The notes under the pieces are model-generated. The model saw nothing but the letters and a program-made list of their open reading frames with translations. It made no database searches and had not been told where the DNA came from. This document shows, in pieces, positions 11,996 through 19,756 of a stretch of 64,000 bases of DNA (position 1 is its first letter; each line of letters starts with the position of its first letter). The translations under genes and the position numbers were made by a program. The DNA is taken from assembly GCF_000786105.1 (NCBI RefSeq), contig NZ_JTEV01000015.1, positions 95,728-159,727 on the forward strand, given 5' to 3'. Origin of the DNA: Bdellovibrio sp. ArHS. GTDB lineage: Bacteria > Bdellovibrionota > Bdellovibrionia > Bdellovibrionales > Bdellovibrionaceae.

Positions 11996-12499
11996 TTATT
12001 TGGGTTCTTTACCAATATTATTTGCGCTGACAGGCAAATCTGACGCCTGGGCCCCAAACACGGAGTTTGCGTAAGCCGTCATAAGCTCTGCCACCTCTTC
12101 GGGGGTCAACTTGCCAGCCACTTCGTTAAAAGCCGCCTTTTTGTCCTGAACTTTTGTAAGGTAACCTACGAAATAATCTGTCACGGAAAGGTCTTTGGCC
12201 ACTTCAAGATCGTATTGTTCTTCACGCAGACGACGCTCTAATTTCTCAACACTCATATCCGTTGTCGAGACCGCCTCTACCGCCGCTTTATTATTAAGAT
12301 TGGGGTCCGTTCCCTGCGCCACCGCTCGCGAAGCCTTTTTTAGATCGATCTGAGCCTTTAAGCTCATAACGTCGGCCTGAGCCAGTTGCACACGCTCGTT
12401 TTTCCATTCGCGGTAGCTCTTCACCTCGGCGCCTGCCTTCATCGCAAAAGCGGTCATAGACCAAAAAGCAAGAAGAGGTAAAATTTTAAGAAAGCTCAT
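11996..12499 (-). CDS. Exported protein of unknown function, 167 residues
   Basis: I start at the ATG at 12499. The TTG at 12511 is really part of the Shine-Dalgarno (GGAGG five bases before this ATG). A signal peptide (SFLKILPLLAFWSMTAFAMKAGA) is followed by a helical mature part with charged heptad-like stretches (EKLERRLREEQYDLEVAKDL) and a conserved-looking region VTDYFVGYLTKVQDKKAAF near residues 100-120. It is probably periplasmic. No family is recognised. It lies upstream of groES on the same strand. Confidence 0.7.
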   Translation of the reverse strand: MSFLKILPLLAFWSMTAFAMKAGAEVKSYREWKNERVQLAQADVMSLKAQIDLKKASRAVAQGTDPNLNNKAAVEAVSTTDMSVEKLERRLREEQYDLEVAKDLSVTDYFVGYLTKVQDKKAAFNEVAGKLTPEEVAELMTAYANSVFGAQASDLPVSANNIGKEPK

Positions 12500-12665
12500 C
12501 GGCTCCTCCAACGGACGTCCCTATTTCCGAAGGAGTCTTATTACAAGGGTTGTGCCCTTGGGAAACATGTCTCATCTGCAATAAAAACGACTTGAGCCCC
12601 TTTTGGGGCCCAAATGTGTTACTTTGAGACGAATTTGGCTTTACAGCGAACGCTTTCGCTAGATG

Positions 12666-13487
12666 CTAGTGGCTGTGCTCGGCATGCGGCGCCTGGGATG
12701 GCTCTGCTGTCTTTTGGGCTTTGCACTTGTCACAAGTGGCTCCGGATCTGCCATGCGTGTGATGACTATCTTTCTTTGCCTCTTCAATACTGGCGGGGAC
12801 ACGGGTCTGCAAAGTCGATTCTGCTTTAAAAGCGACCTGCCCAGACTCTAAGTCATAAAGGGAAGAAACGATGCGAAGATCACCGCTTTCAACTTTTTTG
12901 CGAATCAGTTCTGAGCGCGTAAGAAGATCTTTCGCAACACCTTCTGTGTTCGCCCAAGACTCTGTTGCAAAATTCTTACTGGGAGTTTTGCCTTTGAATT
13001 GAGAGATCCGCGGATGAATGTCCTTCACCAAATTATCCAAAGCGGGTGTTCCCAAACTAGAACCATCCAATGAACTGTGCGCAGCTTTTACGGCACCACA
13101 CGATGTGTGCCCCATCACTACCAAAAGTTTTGAACCCAGGTGTTCGACGGCGTACTCAATACTTCCAATCGCGTTATCTCCAAGGGCTTCACCGGCCGTT
13201 CTAACGACAAAGATTTCCCCTAATTTCTGATCAAACACCACTTCAGGCGGAACACGCGAGTCACTACAACTGAGCACGATCGCATGCGGCTGCTGACCCG
13301 TGCTTAAGCGGTGAACATCATTTTGCGATTGCCCATCCTTGCGAAGTTTAGAATTTGTAAAGCGGGCATTGCCATTCTGAAGCCAACGTAAAGACGTATC
13401 GGCATCGACACTTTTTACGGCGTGATCGTTCGCAAGCACAGTAGCCGAAGCCAATATAGTTACCAAAAAAGTTAAAACAGATTTCAT
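12666..13487 (-). CDS. Exported beta-class carbonic anhydrase
   Basis: A 273-residue carbonic anhydrase that interconverts CO2 and bicarbonate. The zinc site is complete: C74-x-D76-x-R78 in LSCSDSRVPPE, and H127 and C130 in GHTSCGAV. A signal peptide (MKSVLTFLVTILASATVLA) sends it to the periplasm, unlike most bacterial beta enzymes. The last 40 residues form an unusual His/Cys-rich tail (HHTHGRSGATCDKCKAQK, then HAEHSH) that looks metal-binding. It is a single gene with no recognisable partner nearby. Confidence 0.93.
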   Translation of the reverse strand: MKSVLTFLVTILASATVLANDHAVKSVDADTSLRWLQNGNARFTNSKLRKDGQSQNDVHRLSTGQQPHAIVLSCSDSRVPPEVVFDQKLGEIFVVRTAGEALGDNAIGSIEYAVEHLGSKLLVVMGHTSCGAVKAAHSSLDGSSLGTPALDNLVKDIHPRISQFKGKTPSKNFATESWANTEGVAKDLLTRSELIRKKVESGDLRIVSSLYDLESGQVAFKAESTLQTRVPASIEEAKKDSHHTHGRSGATCDKCKAQKTAEPSQAPHAEHSH

Positions 13488-13693
13488 CGACGAAGTCCTT
13501 TGAGAAGTTGTCTTCTTTTCGGGATCTTCAAACGGAAGTTGAGCTTTCTTTCCGAAAAAGTGAGAAGACTCTGATCGTAATCAAAACCCCGACAAGATTT
13601 AAGCCCAAGTTTAAAGATTTCGTAACAGTTTAAAGAACTTACTTCGAACAAGAGTCGGGTCCAGACGATAAAATTAAAATATCGCAGGCGGAG

Positions 13694-13727
13694 AAAATAA
13701 AAAAACCAAGCCTTGTGGACTTGGTTT
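13694..13727 (-). terminator. Terminator downstream of tRNA-Asn
   Basis: Stem AAACCAAG (13703-13710) with CTTGGTTT (13720-13727), followed on the minus strand by a long T-rich run. It lies 28 bases after the tRNA. Confidence 0.75.
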
Positions 13728-13754
13728 CTTGGTCACATTTATTTAAAAAATAAA

Positions 13755-13830
13755 TGGCTCAGAAGGAGGGACTCGAACCCCCGACCCAGCGGTTAACAGC
13801 CGCTTGCTCTACCGACTGAGCTACTTCTGA
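13755..13830 (-). tRNA. tRNA-Asn (anticodon GTT)
   Basis: A 76-base tRNA with encoded CCA. The acceptor TCAGAAG pairs with CTTCTGA, the anticodon loop is CTGTTAA, and the T loop contains GTTCGAG. It reads AAC and AAU. GatCAB is encoded in the same window, so Asp-tRNA-Asn amidation is possible. Confidence 0.96.
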
Positions 13831-13888
13831 ACTCGGTGAAGAACTATAATTAGGGCTTTGGGCGTTTCTTGTCAAACAGAAATCGCGC

Positions 13889-14341
13889 TTAAGGGGACTC
13901 CAGCCGCTCCAAAGCCTTGGTTAGCATTGGCGAACTAAAAGGCATCCCTTGGGCTCTAAAAACCGGCACTTTTTCGTTCTGTTCCAGGATTTTTGACTCT
14001 CCAGATGAGGTTAAAGCTATTAGACGCTTTTTATAGGCGGCTTCTTCAACACCCTCCGAGGTGAAACCACCCATCATGATTTCACAAACGCCGCTGATTT
14101 CTGAAGAACTTGTAAGGGTCTTTTTTAGCTCCCCGGTCAGCGAATAAACCTCAACTTTGACCGTCCCACCCGGGCACCAGTTCAGGGGCCGGTAGTCGCT
14201 GCCAATCAAAACCCCAAGAGCGCTTTGCGGATCGGAAAGTTTTTGTTTGAACTCGCGAGTTTGCAAAGCACGGATCGCGTAAAGAACAGCCCCTAAGGAA
14301 ACAATCATCATCGCGATTTTAAAATAGAAAGAAATCTTCAT
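13889..14341 (-). CDS. Membrane-anchored protein of unknown function, 150 residues
   Basis: One N-terminal hydrophobic segment (residues 6-24) acts as signal or anchor. The rest is predicted to lie outside the cytoplasm, with two Cys (WCPGG and GVCEIM) that could form a disulphide. Strands such as VKVEVYSLTGELKKTLTSS suggest a beta fold. It sits between two tRNA genes on the same strand. No family is recognised. Confidence 0.65.
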   Translation of the reverse strand: MKISFYFKIAMMIVSLGAVLYAIRALQTREFKQKLSDPQSALGVLIGSDYRPLNWCPGGTVKVEVYSLTGELKKTLTSSSEISGVCEIMMGGFTSEGVEEAAYKKRLIALTSSGESKILEQNEKVPVFRAQGMPFSSPMLTKALERLESP

Positions 14342-14408
14342 GACGCTACGTTAACTCGGCGAGTTGAAAGAGGTCTAGTTATAACATGAAGTTTAATGGG
14401 AAAGAAAA

Positions 14409-14485
14409 TGGTGCACTCGAGAGGATTCGAACCTCTGACCACATGATTCGTAGTCATGTACTCTATCCAGCTGAGCTACGAGTGC
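14409..14485 (-). tRNA. tRNA-Arg (anticodon ACG)
   Basis: A 77-base tRNA with encoded CCA. The acceptor GCACTCG pairs with CGAGTGC; the anticodon loop is CTACGAA. The wobble A is normally converted to inosine by TadA, so it reads the CGN codons ending in U, C and A. Confidence 0.96.
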
Positions 14486-14628
14486 ACTGTGAAAGAGACG
14501 TATAGATAGACTGCGGTCAGGGAAAAATCAAGCATTCTTGCTAAATTTACAAAAAGAATACGGCCAAGTCCTTGATTAAAGGGCCACCGTATGGCAGTTT
14601 GGTTTCTCAGTCGAATTAAACCGACCGC

Positions 14629-14721
14629 GGAAAGGTGGGTGAGTGGCTGAAACCAAGCGTTTGCTAAACGCTCGTACACTCAAAAGGTGTACCGCGGGTT
14701 CAAATCCCGCCCTTTCCGCCA
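14629..14721 (+). tRNA. tRNA-Ser (anticodon GCT)
   Basis: A 93-base class II tRNA with encoded CCA and a long variable arm. The acceptor GGAAAGG pairs with CCTTTCC; the anticodon loop is TTGCTAA. It reads AGC and AGU. It is divergent from the tRNA-Arg gene. Confidence 0.96.
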
Positions 14722-14772
14722 TTAGTCTCCTGGCTCGCCTAAACTAGGCCGAGAAAGTTTGGTGTTTAATTT

Positions 14773-15342
14773 ATGCGCCAAAATTTAAATGACTTACCCA
14801 AAGATCTTCCTCGACCTACTGATGATGGAAAAACATCGCATCTTACCGGGCTTTCAATTCCGAAAGTTCAACTACCATCTACCCATGGCGGACAACTTGA
14901 TCTGTGGGATGCGTTTCAAAAGCCCACCGTACTATTTATATACCCTCAAGCAGGTAGCCCCTTAGAGCCAGAGACAAATCAGGAGCTATGGGACTCTATA
15001 CCAGGCGCTAGAGGATGCACCCCACAGTCATGTGGCTTTAGGGATTTAATTGGCGAATTTGAGCAATTAGGCATTCAGGTCTTCGGCTTAAGTATTCAGG
15101 CCCCACTTGTTCAAAAAGAGTTCGTCGAACGGAACCACATTAGCTTTCCGATTTTAAGCGACAATGAATATCTGCTAACAGAGCAGCTGAATTTGCCGAC
15201 TTTTGACTTTGCAGGAAGGCGCCTTATCAAACGAATGGCTCTCTTTATTAAAGAAGGAAAAATTCAAAAAGTATTCTATCCAGTTTTTCCGCCGGATAAG
15301 AATGCTGACGAAGTTCTTCTTTGGCTTGCTTCGCAAAGATAA
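14773..15342 (+). CDS. BCP/PrxQ-like peroxiredoxin
   Basis: A 189-residue thioredoxin-fold protein of the AhpC/TSA family. The motif GCTPQSCGFRD (residues 81-91) matches the BCP/PrxQ active site, with peroxidatic C82 and resolving C87 five residues later. The rest fits: QKPTVLFIYPQAGSP strand, IQVFGLSIQAP, ISFPILSDNEYLL. It would reduce peroxides using thioredoxin. It lacks a signal peptide. An insertion before the catalytic motif (about residues 62-78) makes it atypical of classic BCP. It follows tRNA-Ser by 51 bases. No good ribosome site is seen before the ATG. Confidence 0.8.
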   Translation: MRQNLNDLPKDLPRPTDDGKTSHLTGLSIPKVQLPSTHGGQLDLWDAFQKPTVLFIYPQAGSPLEPETNQELWDSIPGARGCTPQSCGFRDLIGEFEQLGIQVFGLSIQAPLVQKEFVERNHISFPILSDNEYLLTEQLNLPTFDFAGRRLIKRMALFIKEGKIQKVFYPVFPPDKNADEVLLWLASQR

Positions 15343-15553
15343 GTATTCGGTCTTAATAACTTGGGATTGGCGAAGTTTCGATGTCTCGAAATGTCTTCGC
15401 AATTACTGATGCCAAGGCCTGTTGCGAAAGTGTTTCGATTTCTACTGGCACAATAGAACCAGATTCGATCTAACCAGCAAAAGACAGGCGCTCAGCCATC
15501 CACCATATCTTATCCTTTTGCTCCTGCAAAAAATCCTCTGCATACTTGTCAGT

Positions 15554-16048
15554 ATGGCAACAGCAGGAACGAAACTCTCATTTCAAGCGAAGTTAGAAAA
15601 TTGGGCTGAAGGGATGGACTATTGTGCCATCGCCGTGCCTTCGAAAATTACCAAAGCATTGGGAACCAAAAAAGCTGTTCTCGTTATGGCTTCTTTAAAC
15701 GGCGGCGAGCCATTCCAAGTCAGTCTTTTTCCTGCGGGCGGAGGAAAACATTTTATTCGAGTGCGCGCAAAAGTCCGAAAGCAAGCGGATCTTCATGAAG
15801 GAGATCGAGTCAAAGTTCAGATCACCGTCTTGGATAGAGCCGATGTGGATCTTCCCCAAGACCTGGTTGCCGCACTTAAAGCTGAGGGAGCGTTGAAGGA
15901 TTTCAACGGCCTCACGCCCGGCAAAAAGAATTACGCCGTCAGAAAAATCAACGATGTCGCCAAGCCCGAGACTAGAAAAAAACGTATTGCCGAAGCCGTC
16001 GAACTTGCGTTGCGGGAAAGCGAAAGAAAAAGAGACCGGCCAAAATAG
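15554..16048 (+). CDS. YdeI/OmpD-associated family protein with a DUF1905 domain
   Basis: The open frame extends up to 15422, but the family alignment begins at the ATG at 15554, giving 164 residues. The N-terminal half (about 6-85) matches DUF1905, a small beta-barrel (LSFQAKLENWAEGMDYCAIA, then VRAKVRKQADLHEGDRV). The C-terminal part (LTPGKKNYAVRKINDVAKPE, then RIAEAVELAL) matches the helical YdeI/OmpD-associated domain. The function is uncertain; E. coli YdeI-type names are historical. No Shine-Dalgarno is visible before this ATG. Confidence 0.8.
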   Translation: MATAGTKLSFQAKLENWAEGMDYCAIAVPSKITKALGTKKAVLVMASLNGGEPFQVSLFPAGGGKHFIRVRAKVRKQADLHEGDRVKVQITVLDRADVDLPQDLVAALKAEGALKDFNGLTPGKKNYAVRKINDVAKPETRKKRIAEAVELALRESERKRDRPK

Positions 16049-16067
16049 TTTTTATTCTGTATCGTTT

Positions 16068-17027
16068 CTAGAGTTTCAAATCTGATTTTTGCGCTTGTTT
16101 AAAGATCTTATCCATGACTTCCGTGAAGGGTCTTAGCAAGGTGAGAAAAATACTGACCAGACAGATATTAAATCCCAAATGAGCAATGGCTACGACGAGC
16201 AGATCATTAGGAGCTAACGCCATCACCGCGCTCGTGAATACGTCGATAAATGGATACAACAAGATAACACCAAGAGTATTGATAATTGTGTTGGACCACG
16301 CCGCCTTTTTTGCTTCCCAATTCATGGCATATGTCGCGTAGAGACCTGTTACCGTAGTACCAATGTTGGCACCTAGAACGATGGGAATGGAAGCCTCAGG
16401 CGAGATTAAATCCTGTTGCACGAAGATAATGGCCAAACCCGTAACGACCGTGCTTGATTGCATAAGTGCAGTCAGCAAAGTTCCAGCCAAAATGCCTTTT
16501 AGCGGGGTATTCGTATAAAGCAAAAAGTCGGCAAGATATTGCGATTGCCTCAATGGTTGCAAAGAGCTGCTGACCAAGTCCAAGCTAAAAAAGATAAACC
16601 CAAAGTAGAATAAAGCCTTACCGAAAATTTTCGCTCGCCAAGGAAGAACCGCCAGCAAGCTTCCCAAGACAATAAACACGGGGCCTATGCCGGTAAGTTT
16701 AAAAGAAACCATCCAAGCCGTTAGCGTCGTTCCTATATGTGAACCCAACATCACCGCGACGGCTCCAGGAAAAGAAAGCATTCCACTGTCCACTAAAGAG
16801 ACTGCCAAAATAGAAACAGCGGTGCTGGATTGAATCGTCGCCGTGCTAAACAATCCCACCAAAAACGACATAAAGCGGTTTGCAGTCAGTTTTCTAATCG
16901 TGGATTCAAGCTTATTTCCCGCTTTTTGTTTCAGTTCGTTACTAAAGGCTGAAAGACCGTAAAGAAATAGAATGATGGCGCTCACGATCGAAAAAATAAT
17001 CTGCTGTTGTTCAAAAAATCTAATCAT
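16068..17027 (-). CDS. Na+/phosphate cotransporter (PNaS, NptA/YjbB type)
   Basis: A 319-residue membrane protein with about 8-9 hydrophobic segments. It has the family's inverted repeat, each half carrying a QSST motif (TIQSSTAVS near 66 and LMQSSTVVTG near 190) and a G-x-x-IGTT motif (LGSHIGTTLTAW and LGANIGTTVTG). These bind sodium and phosphate. The PhoU-like C-terminal domain of longer members is missing, so this is the short form. It stands as a single gene. Confidence 0.92.
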   Translation of the reverse strand: MIRFFEQQQIIFSIVSAIILFLYGLSAFSNELKQKAGNKLESTIRKLTANRFMSFLVGLFSTATIQSSTAVSILAVSLVDSGMLSFPGAVAVMLGSHIGTTLTAWMVSFKLTGIGPVFIVLGSLLAVLPWRAKIFGKALFYFGFIFFSLDLVSSSLQPLRQSQYLADFLLYTNTPLKGILAGTLLTALMQSSTVVTGLAIIFVQQDLISPEASIPIVLGANIGTTVTGLYATYAMNWEAKKAAWSNTIINTLGVILLYPFIDVFTSAVMALAPNDLLVVAIAHLGFNICLVSIFLTLLRPFTEVMDKIFKQAQKSDLKL

Positions 17028-17170
17028 CTTATCGCCTTTGTCAGTCCAATATACAGAGCTATACTCAGGGAGTCACTAGCTTCGAGCTGGCCGCAGGCAC
17101 GCCCTTTAAAGAAATTTCAAATTAGCTAATCCGCTTCATAATGGACCGCTTTCCGTTTATATACCGACTC

Positions 17171-17380
17171 ATGGACGAACAACGTTTTATCGATATCGAA
17201 ACAAAATTGGCTCATCAGGAAATGATCGTGGAAGAACTTAACCAAGTTCTTTATCAACAGCAAAAAACCATCGATCAATTAGAAAAGCTGGTTCAGGGAT
17301 TAACTAAGAAAATGAAGGAGCTTGTCACCGATGAAAGCGGCCTTGAGATTCGTGGTCATGAAAAGCCGCCTCATTATTAA
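17171..17380 (+). CDS. slyX: SlyX family protein
   Basis: A 69-residue coiled-coil protein. I start at the ATG at 17171, not the one at 17141, because the family begins with MDEQRFIDIETKLAHQE. Heptad-like leucines run through EELNQVLYQQQKTIDQLEKL, and the end PPHY is the family signature. In E. coli slyX lies beside the FKBP chaperone slyD, which is absent here. The molecular role is unknown. Confidence 0.85.
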   Translation: MDEQRFIDIETKLAHQEMIVEELNQVLYQQQKTIDQLEKLVQGLTKKMKELVTDESGLEIRGHEKPPHY

Positions 17381-17383
17381 ACG

Positions 17384-17896
17384 CTAATACAGCTTTGAAA
17401 GCTCCATGGAGTACTTCCCTGGAGCGTACTCACTCAATCGCTTCTTATAAAGTTCCTGGAAGAACTTGTCCTTAACCGCGTAACTGGCGTAAGGATAAAT
17501 AGCGATGCCTCCACGTGGAGTAAACTCCCCAACCACCTCGATATATTTCGGCTTCATCAAAGCGACCAGATCGTCACAAATCGTCTGCACGCAATCTTCA
17601 TGAAAATCACCATGGTTGCGGAAGCTGAAAAGATAAAGCTTCAAGGATTTTGATTCGACCATCTTCTTATCAGCAATGTAGTTTACAAAGATTTTGGCAA
17701 AGTCGGGCTGACGGGTTTTAGGACACAACGAAGTGAACTCGGTGCATACAAATGTGGTCCACGCAATCTTGCCTGGATTTTTATTATCGAAGGCTTCCAA
17801 AATCTCGGGAGCATAAGTCTCTGGATATTGGGTTTGGTTTTCACCTAAAGCGAAATGAGCTAATTCTTTTGCGTCTCTGCCGGTTTTCTTTTTCAT
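17384..17896 (-). CDS. queF: NADPH-dependent 7-cyano-7-deazaguanine reductase QueF
   Basis: A 170-residue single-domain QueF. It reduces preQ0 to preQ1 in queuosine synthesis. The catalytic Cys is C58 in FTSLCPKT, which attacks the nitrile. The NADPH-binding ESKSLKLYLFSFRNHGDFHE (from residue 81) is intact. Length matches the Bacillus type. It ends four bases from the slyX stop, convergent. queE of the same pathway is at 63185, about 46 kb away. Confidence 0.96.
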   Translation of the reverse strand: MKKKTGRDAKELAHFALGENQTQYPETYAPEILEAFDNKNPGKIAWTTFVCTEFTSLCPKTRQPDFAKIFVNYIADKKMVESKSLKLYLFSFRNHGDFHEDCVQTICDDLVALMKPKYIEVVGEFTPRGGIAIYPYASYAVKDKFFQELYKKRLSEYAPGKYSMELSKLY

Positions 17897-17936
17897 AGGC
17901 GCCTTTTTATTTCAATGAATAGGGATTAGCAATGCC

Positions 17937-18422
17937 TTACTTCTTTTTGGCTCTGGTTGCGGAGGATTTTTCAGCTTTCCCGCTACAAGCCTCTTCCTTT
18001 ACGAGCTTCAAACCCGAGTCCATGTCTGGATGGAGGGGGTCCGGGACTCTTTCTTTAATATCATCCCTCATAAAGCGGGCCGTATAGGGTTTATCTTCCG
18101 ACGTCAGCTCTTTGATCTCTTCGGCGGTTTTCAACGAAGCTATCTGACCTCGATAGTTTTTAACGGGCTCAAAAAGCTTTCCCTTCAAAGTCACGGCCGT
18201 ATTTTTATAGACACTGGCGATCTCGGCCAAATCCGGAGGCAACGTTAAAACCGTTTCGCTCATGGAGCCTTCATACAATTTAAGTACGGGTCGCCCTTCA
18301 ACTTCCTTGATAACGCCTTTAAATTCGTATTCGCCGCATTTAAATTTTTCGTCTGCTTGGACTAGACCCGGCAGACTTAAAATCCACATCATCAACAGAG
18401 TTTTCCACAGGTGTTTTTTCAT
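17937..18422 (-). CDS. Exported protein of unknown function, 161 residues
   Basis: A signal peptide (HLWKTLLMMWILSLPGLVQA) precedes a mature part with a short OB-like beta region (CGEYEFKGVIKEVEGRPVLKLYEG, then AVTLKGKLFE) and a Lys-rich end (KSSATRAKKK). It has two Cys, one near each end of the mature chain. It overlaps the stop of the caspase-like gene by four bases, so it is the third gene of a coupled unit with that protein and the large lipoprotein. No family is recognised. Confidence 0.65.
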   Translation of the reverse strand: MKKHLWKTLLMMWILSLPGLVQADEKFKCGEYEFKGVIKEVEGRPVLKLYEGSMSETVLTLPPDLAEIASVYKNTAVTLKGKLFEPVKNYRGQIASLKTAEEIKELTSEDKPYTARFMRDDIKERVPDPLHPDMDSGLKLVKEEACSGKAEKSSATRAKKK

Positions 18423-19756
18423 AACTTAAAGTCCTTGCACGGATTCTCTTTTTTGCTTTCTGCAGAGTAGATTCTATAAAGCTCATCGTAAACTTCTCGC
18501 TCCGCTTTTGCGACCTTCATCGCCTTTTCCTGCAAACTCGTATCATTTTTAAAACTTGCGCGAAGTGCTTCCCATTTTTTAAATGCGGCACTGTTAATGT
18601 AATTCTGATAAGATGCCAATTCCGCCGCCTCTTTGGCGTTAAGACCTTGTGCCTTTTTCTTTGCCGAAAGAACAGTCACGCCAGAAATAAACTGCTCCTT
18701 GGTTCCGCACATTCTCGCATTCAGTACATTCACGCACTCGGGTTTGTTGAGCTCTTCGGCCTGCTTGTGCGCCGTCGCCAACCTGGCTCGAGTGATGTTG
18801 TAGTCATCCAAGGCTTCTTTCATATTGTCGATGACTGGCTGATTCTTGCTTTTTTCAAATCCAAGATGAATACGCGCGTGCTTGTAGTAGCTTTGAAAAC
18901 CGCCCGTTTTATCAATTTCGATAAGATCATTCACAAGACGTAAATACGTAAGTGAGGCTGTGCCATAACAAGAGACTTCATTGGGTGAAGACTCGTAGAG
19001 CTGATCCGCATCTAACAGGGCTCCCTTTAAAAACTTTGTTGCATTATACGCGCGTCGACCCGCATCGCTAGAAATTTGTGGAGTTCCTAAAACCACCGCT
19101 TGGGGATCTCTTCGGCTGGCCAAAAAGGCATCTTCTAAAGAATTTCCCTTCGTTAAAAGCTGGCCAAACTTATCGCCAGAAATATTCCACGAGACACCTT
19201 CGCCGCCCATAGAAACCACACAAGTTTTATCAGATCCCAGTGCTGTCACAGGGCCCGAGTGGCAAGACATATCAACAATGCCCAATCGCACCCCTTTGGC
19301 CTCGGCCAAATCGCGCAGAGCTTTCAATTCATCCATATTGAAGTCATCATCTGTCGTCGTCACGCTATGGGTGCGCTGACCTTCCTTTTGTTTCACTCCG
19401 TGCGTGGCGACTGTAATTAAAAGTTGATCGCCAGATTTTAGATCGCCTTTTTGAATTCGTTGTTTAAGTGATGCGATTTCAGCATTCATGTTCTTGGCGG
19501 TCATTGGTTTATTTTTCCCTTTGAACATGTCTTGAGCCAGGGCTTCAGAGATATGATGTCCACCGTCAAAATATGAACGAGCCGTCCAGCCACTTCCTTG
19601 CTTAAAAGGCGCGAAGTTTCCATAGGTGGAATCAAAAATCGTAGTCTGTCCGTCGGGTTCTCCGCCGCCGCCAAAAAACACAATTTCCTTTTTTGCCCAG
19701 GCCGAGAATGAAATCGCCGTTACAAAAAATACGCCTGCGATTTTTTTACTCAACAT
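18419..19756 (-). CDS. Exported caspase-like (clan CD) cysteine peptidase homologue
   Basis: A 445-residue protein with a signal peptide (MLSKKIAGVFFVTAISFSAWA). The centre resembles the caspase/legumain fold: a strand LLITVATHG ending in the His-Gly pair (H119-G120), then, 46 residues on, LGIVDMSCHSG with Cys at 165. This order and the D-x-x-C-H-S-G context are typical of clan CD peptidases such as metacaspases. The C-terminal half (about 255-445) is helical, Lys-rich and unlike anything I recognise; two Cys pairs there could form disulphides. Its start overlaps the stop of the lipoprotein gene by 11 bases. Peptidase activity is inferred from the dyad only. Its export points to periplasmic or extracellular action, possibly on prey. 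Confidence 0.75.
   Translation of the reverse strand: MLSKKIAGVFFVTAISFSAWAKKEIVFFGGGGEPDGQTTIFDSTYGNFAPFKQGSGWTARSYFDGGHHISEALAQDMFKGKNKPMTAKNMNAEIASLKQRIQKGDLKSGDQLLITVATHGVKQKEGQRTHSVTTTDDDFNMDELKALRDLAEAKGVRLGIVDMSCHSGPVTALGSDKTCVVSMGGEGVSWNISGDKFGQLLTKGNSLEDAFLASRRDPQAVVLGTPQISSDAGRRAYNATKFLKGALLDADQLYESSPNEVSCYGTASLTYLRLVNDLIEIDKTGGFQSYYKHARIHLGFEKSKNQPVIDNMKEALDDYNITRARLATAHKQAEELNKPECVNVLNARMCGTKEQFISGVTVLSAKKKAQGLNAKEAAELASYQNYINSAAFKKWEALRASFKNDTSLQEKAMKVAKAEREVYDELYRIYSAESKKENPCKDFKL

Noticed and set aside
12595..12612. GCCCC-TTTT-GGGGC hairpin as a terminator of the carbonic anhydrase gene
   Set aside because: The stem is short and no T run follows in the needed direction.
14476..14679. 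A 67-residue minus-strand frame across the tRNA-Arg/tRNA-Ser gap
   Set aside because: It runs through the tRNA-Ser gene and has no ribosome site or family signature.
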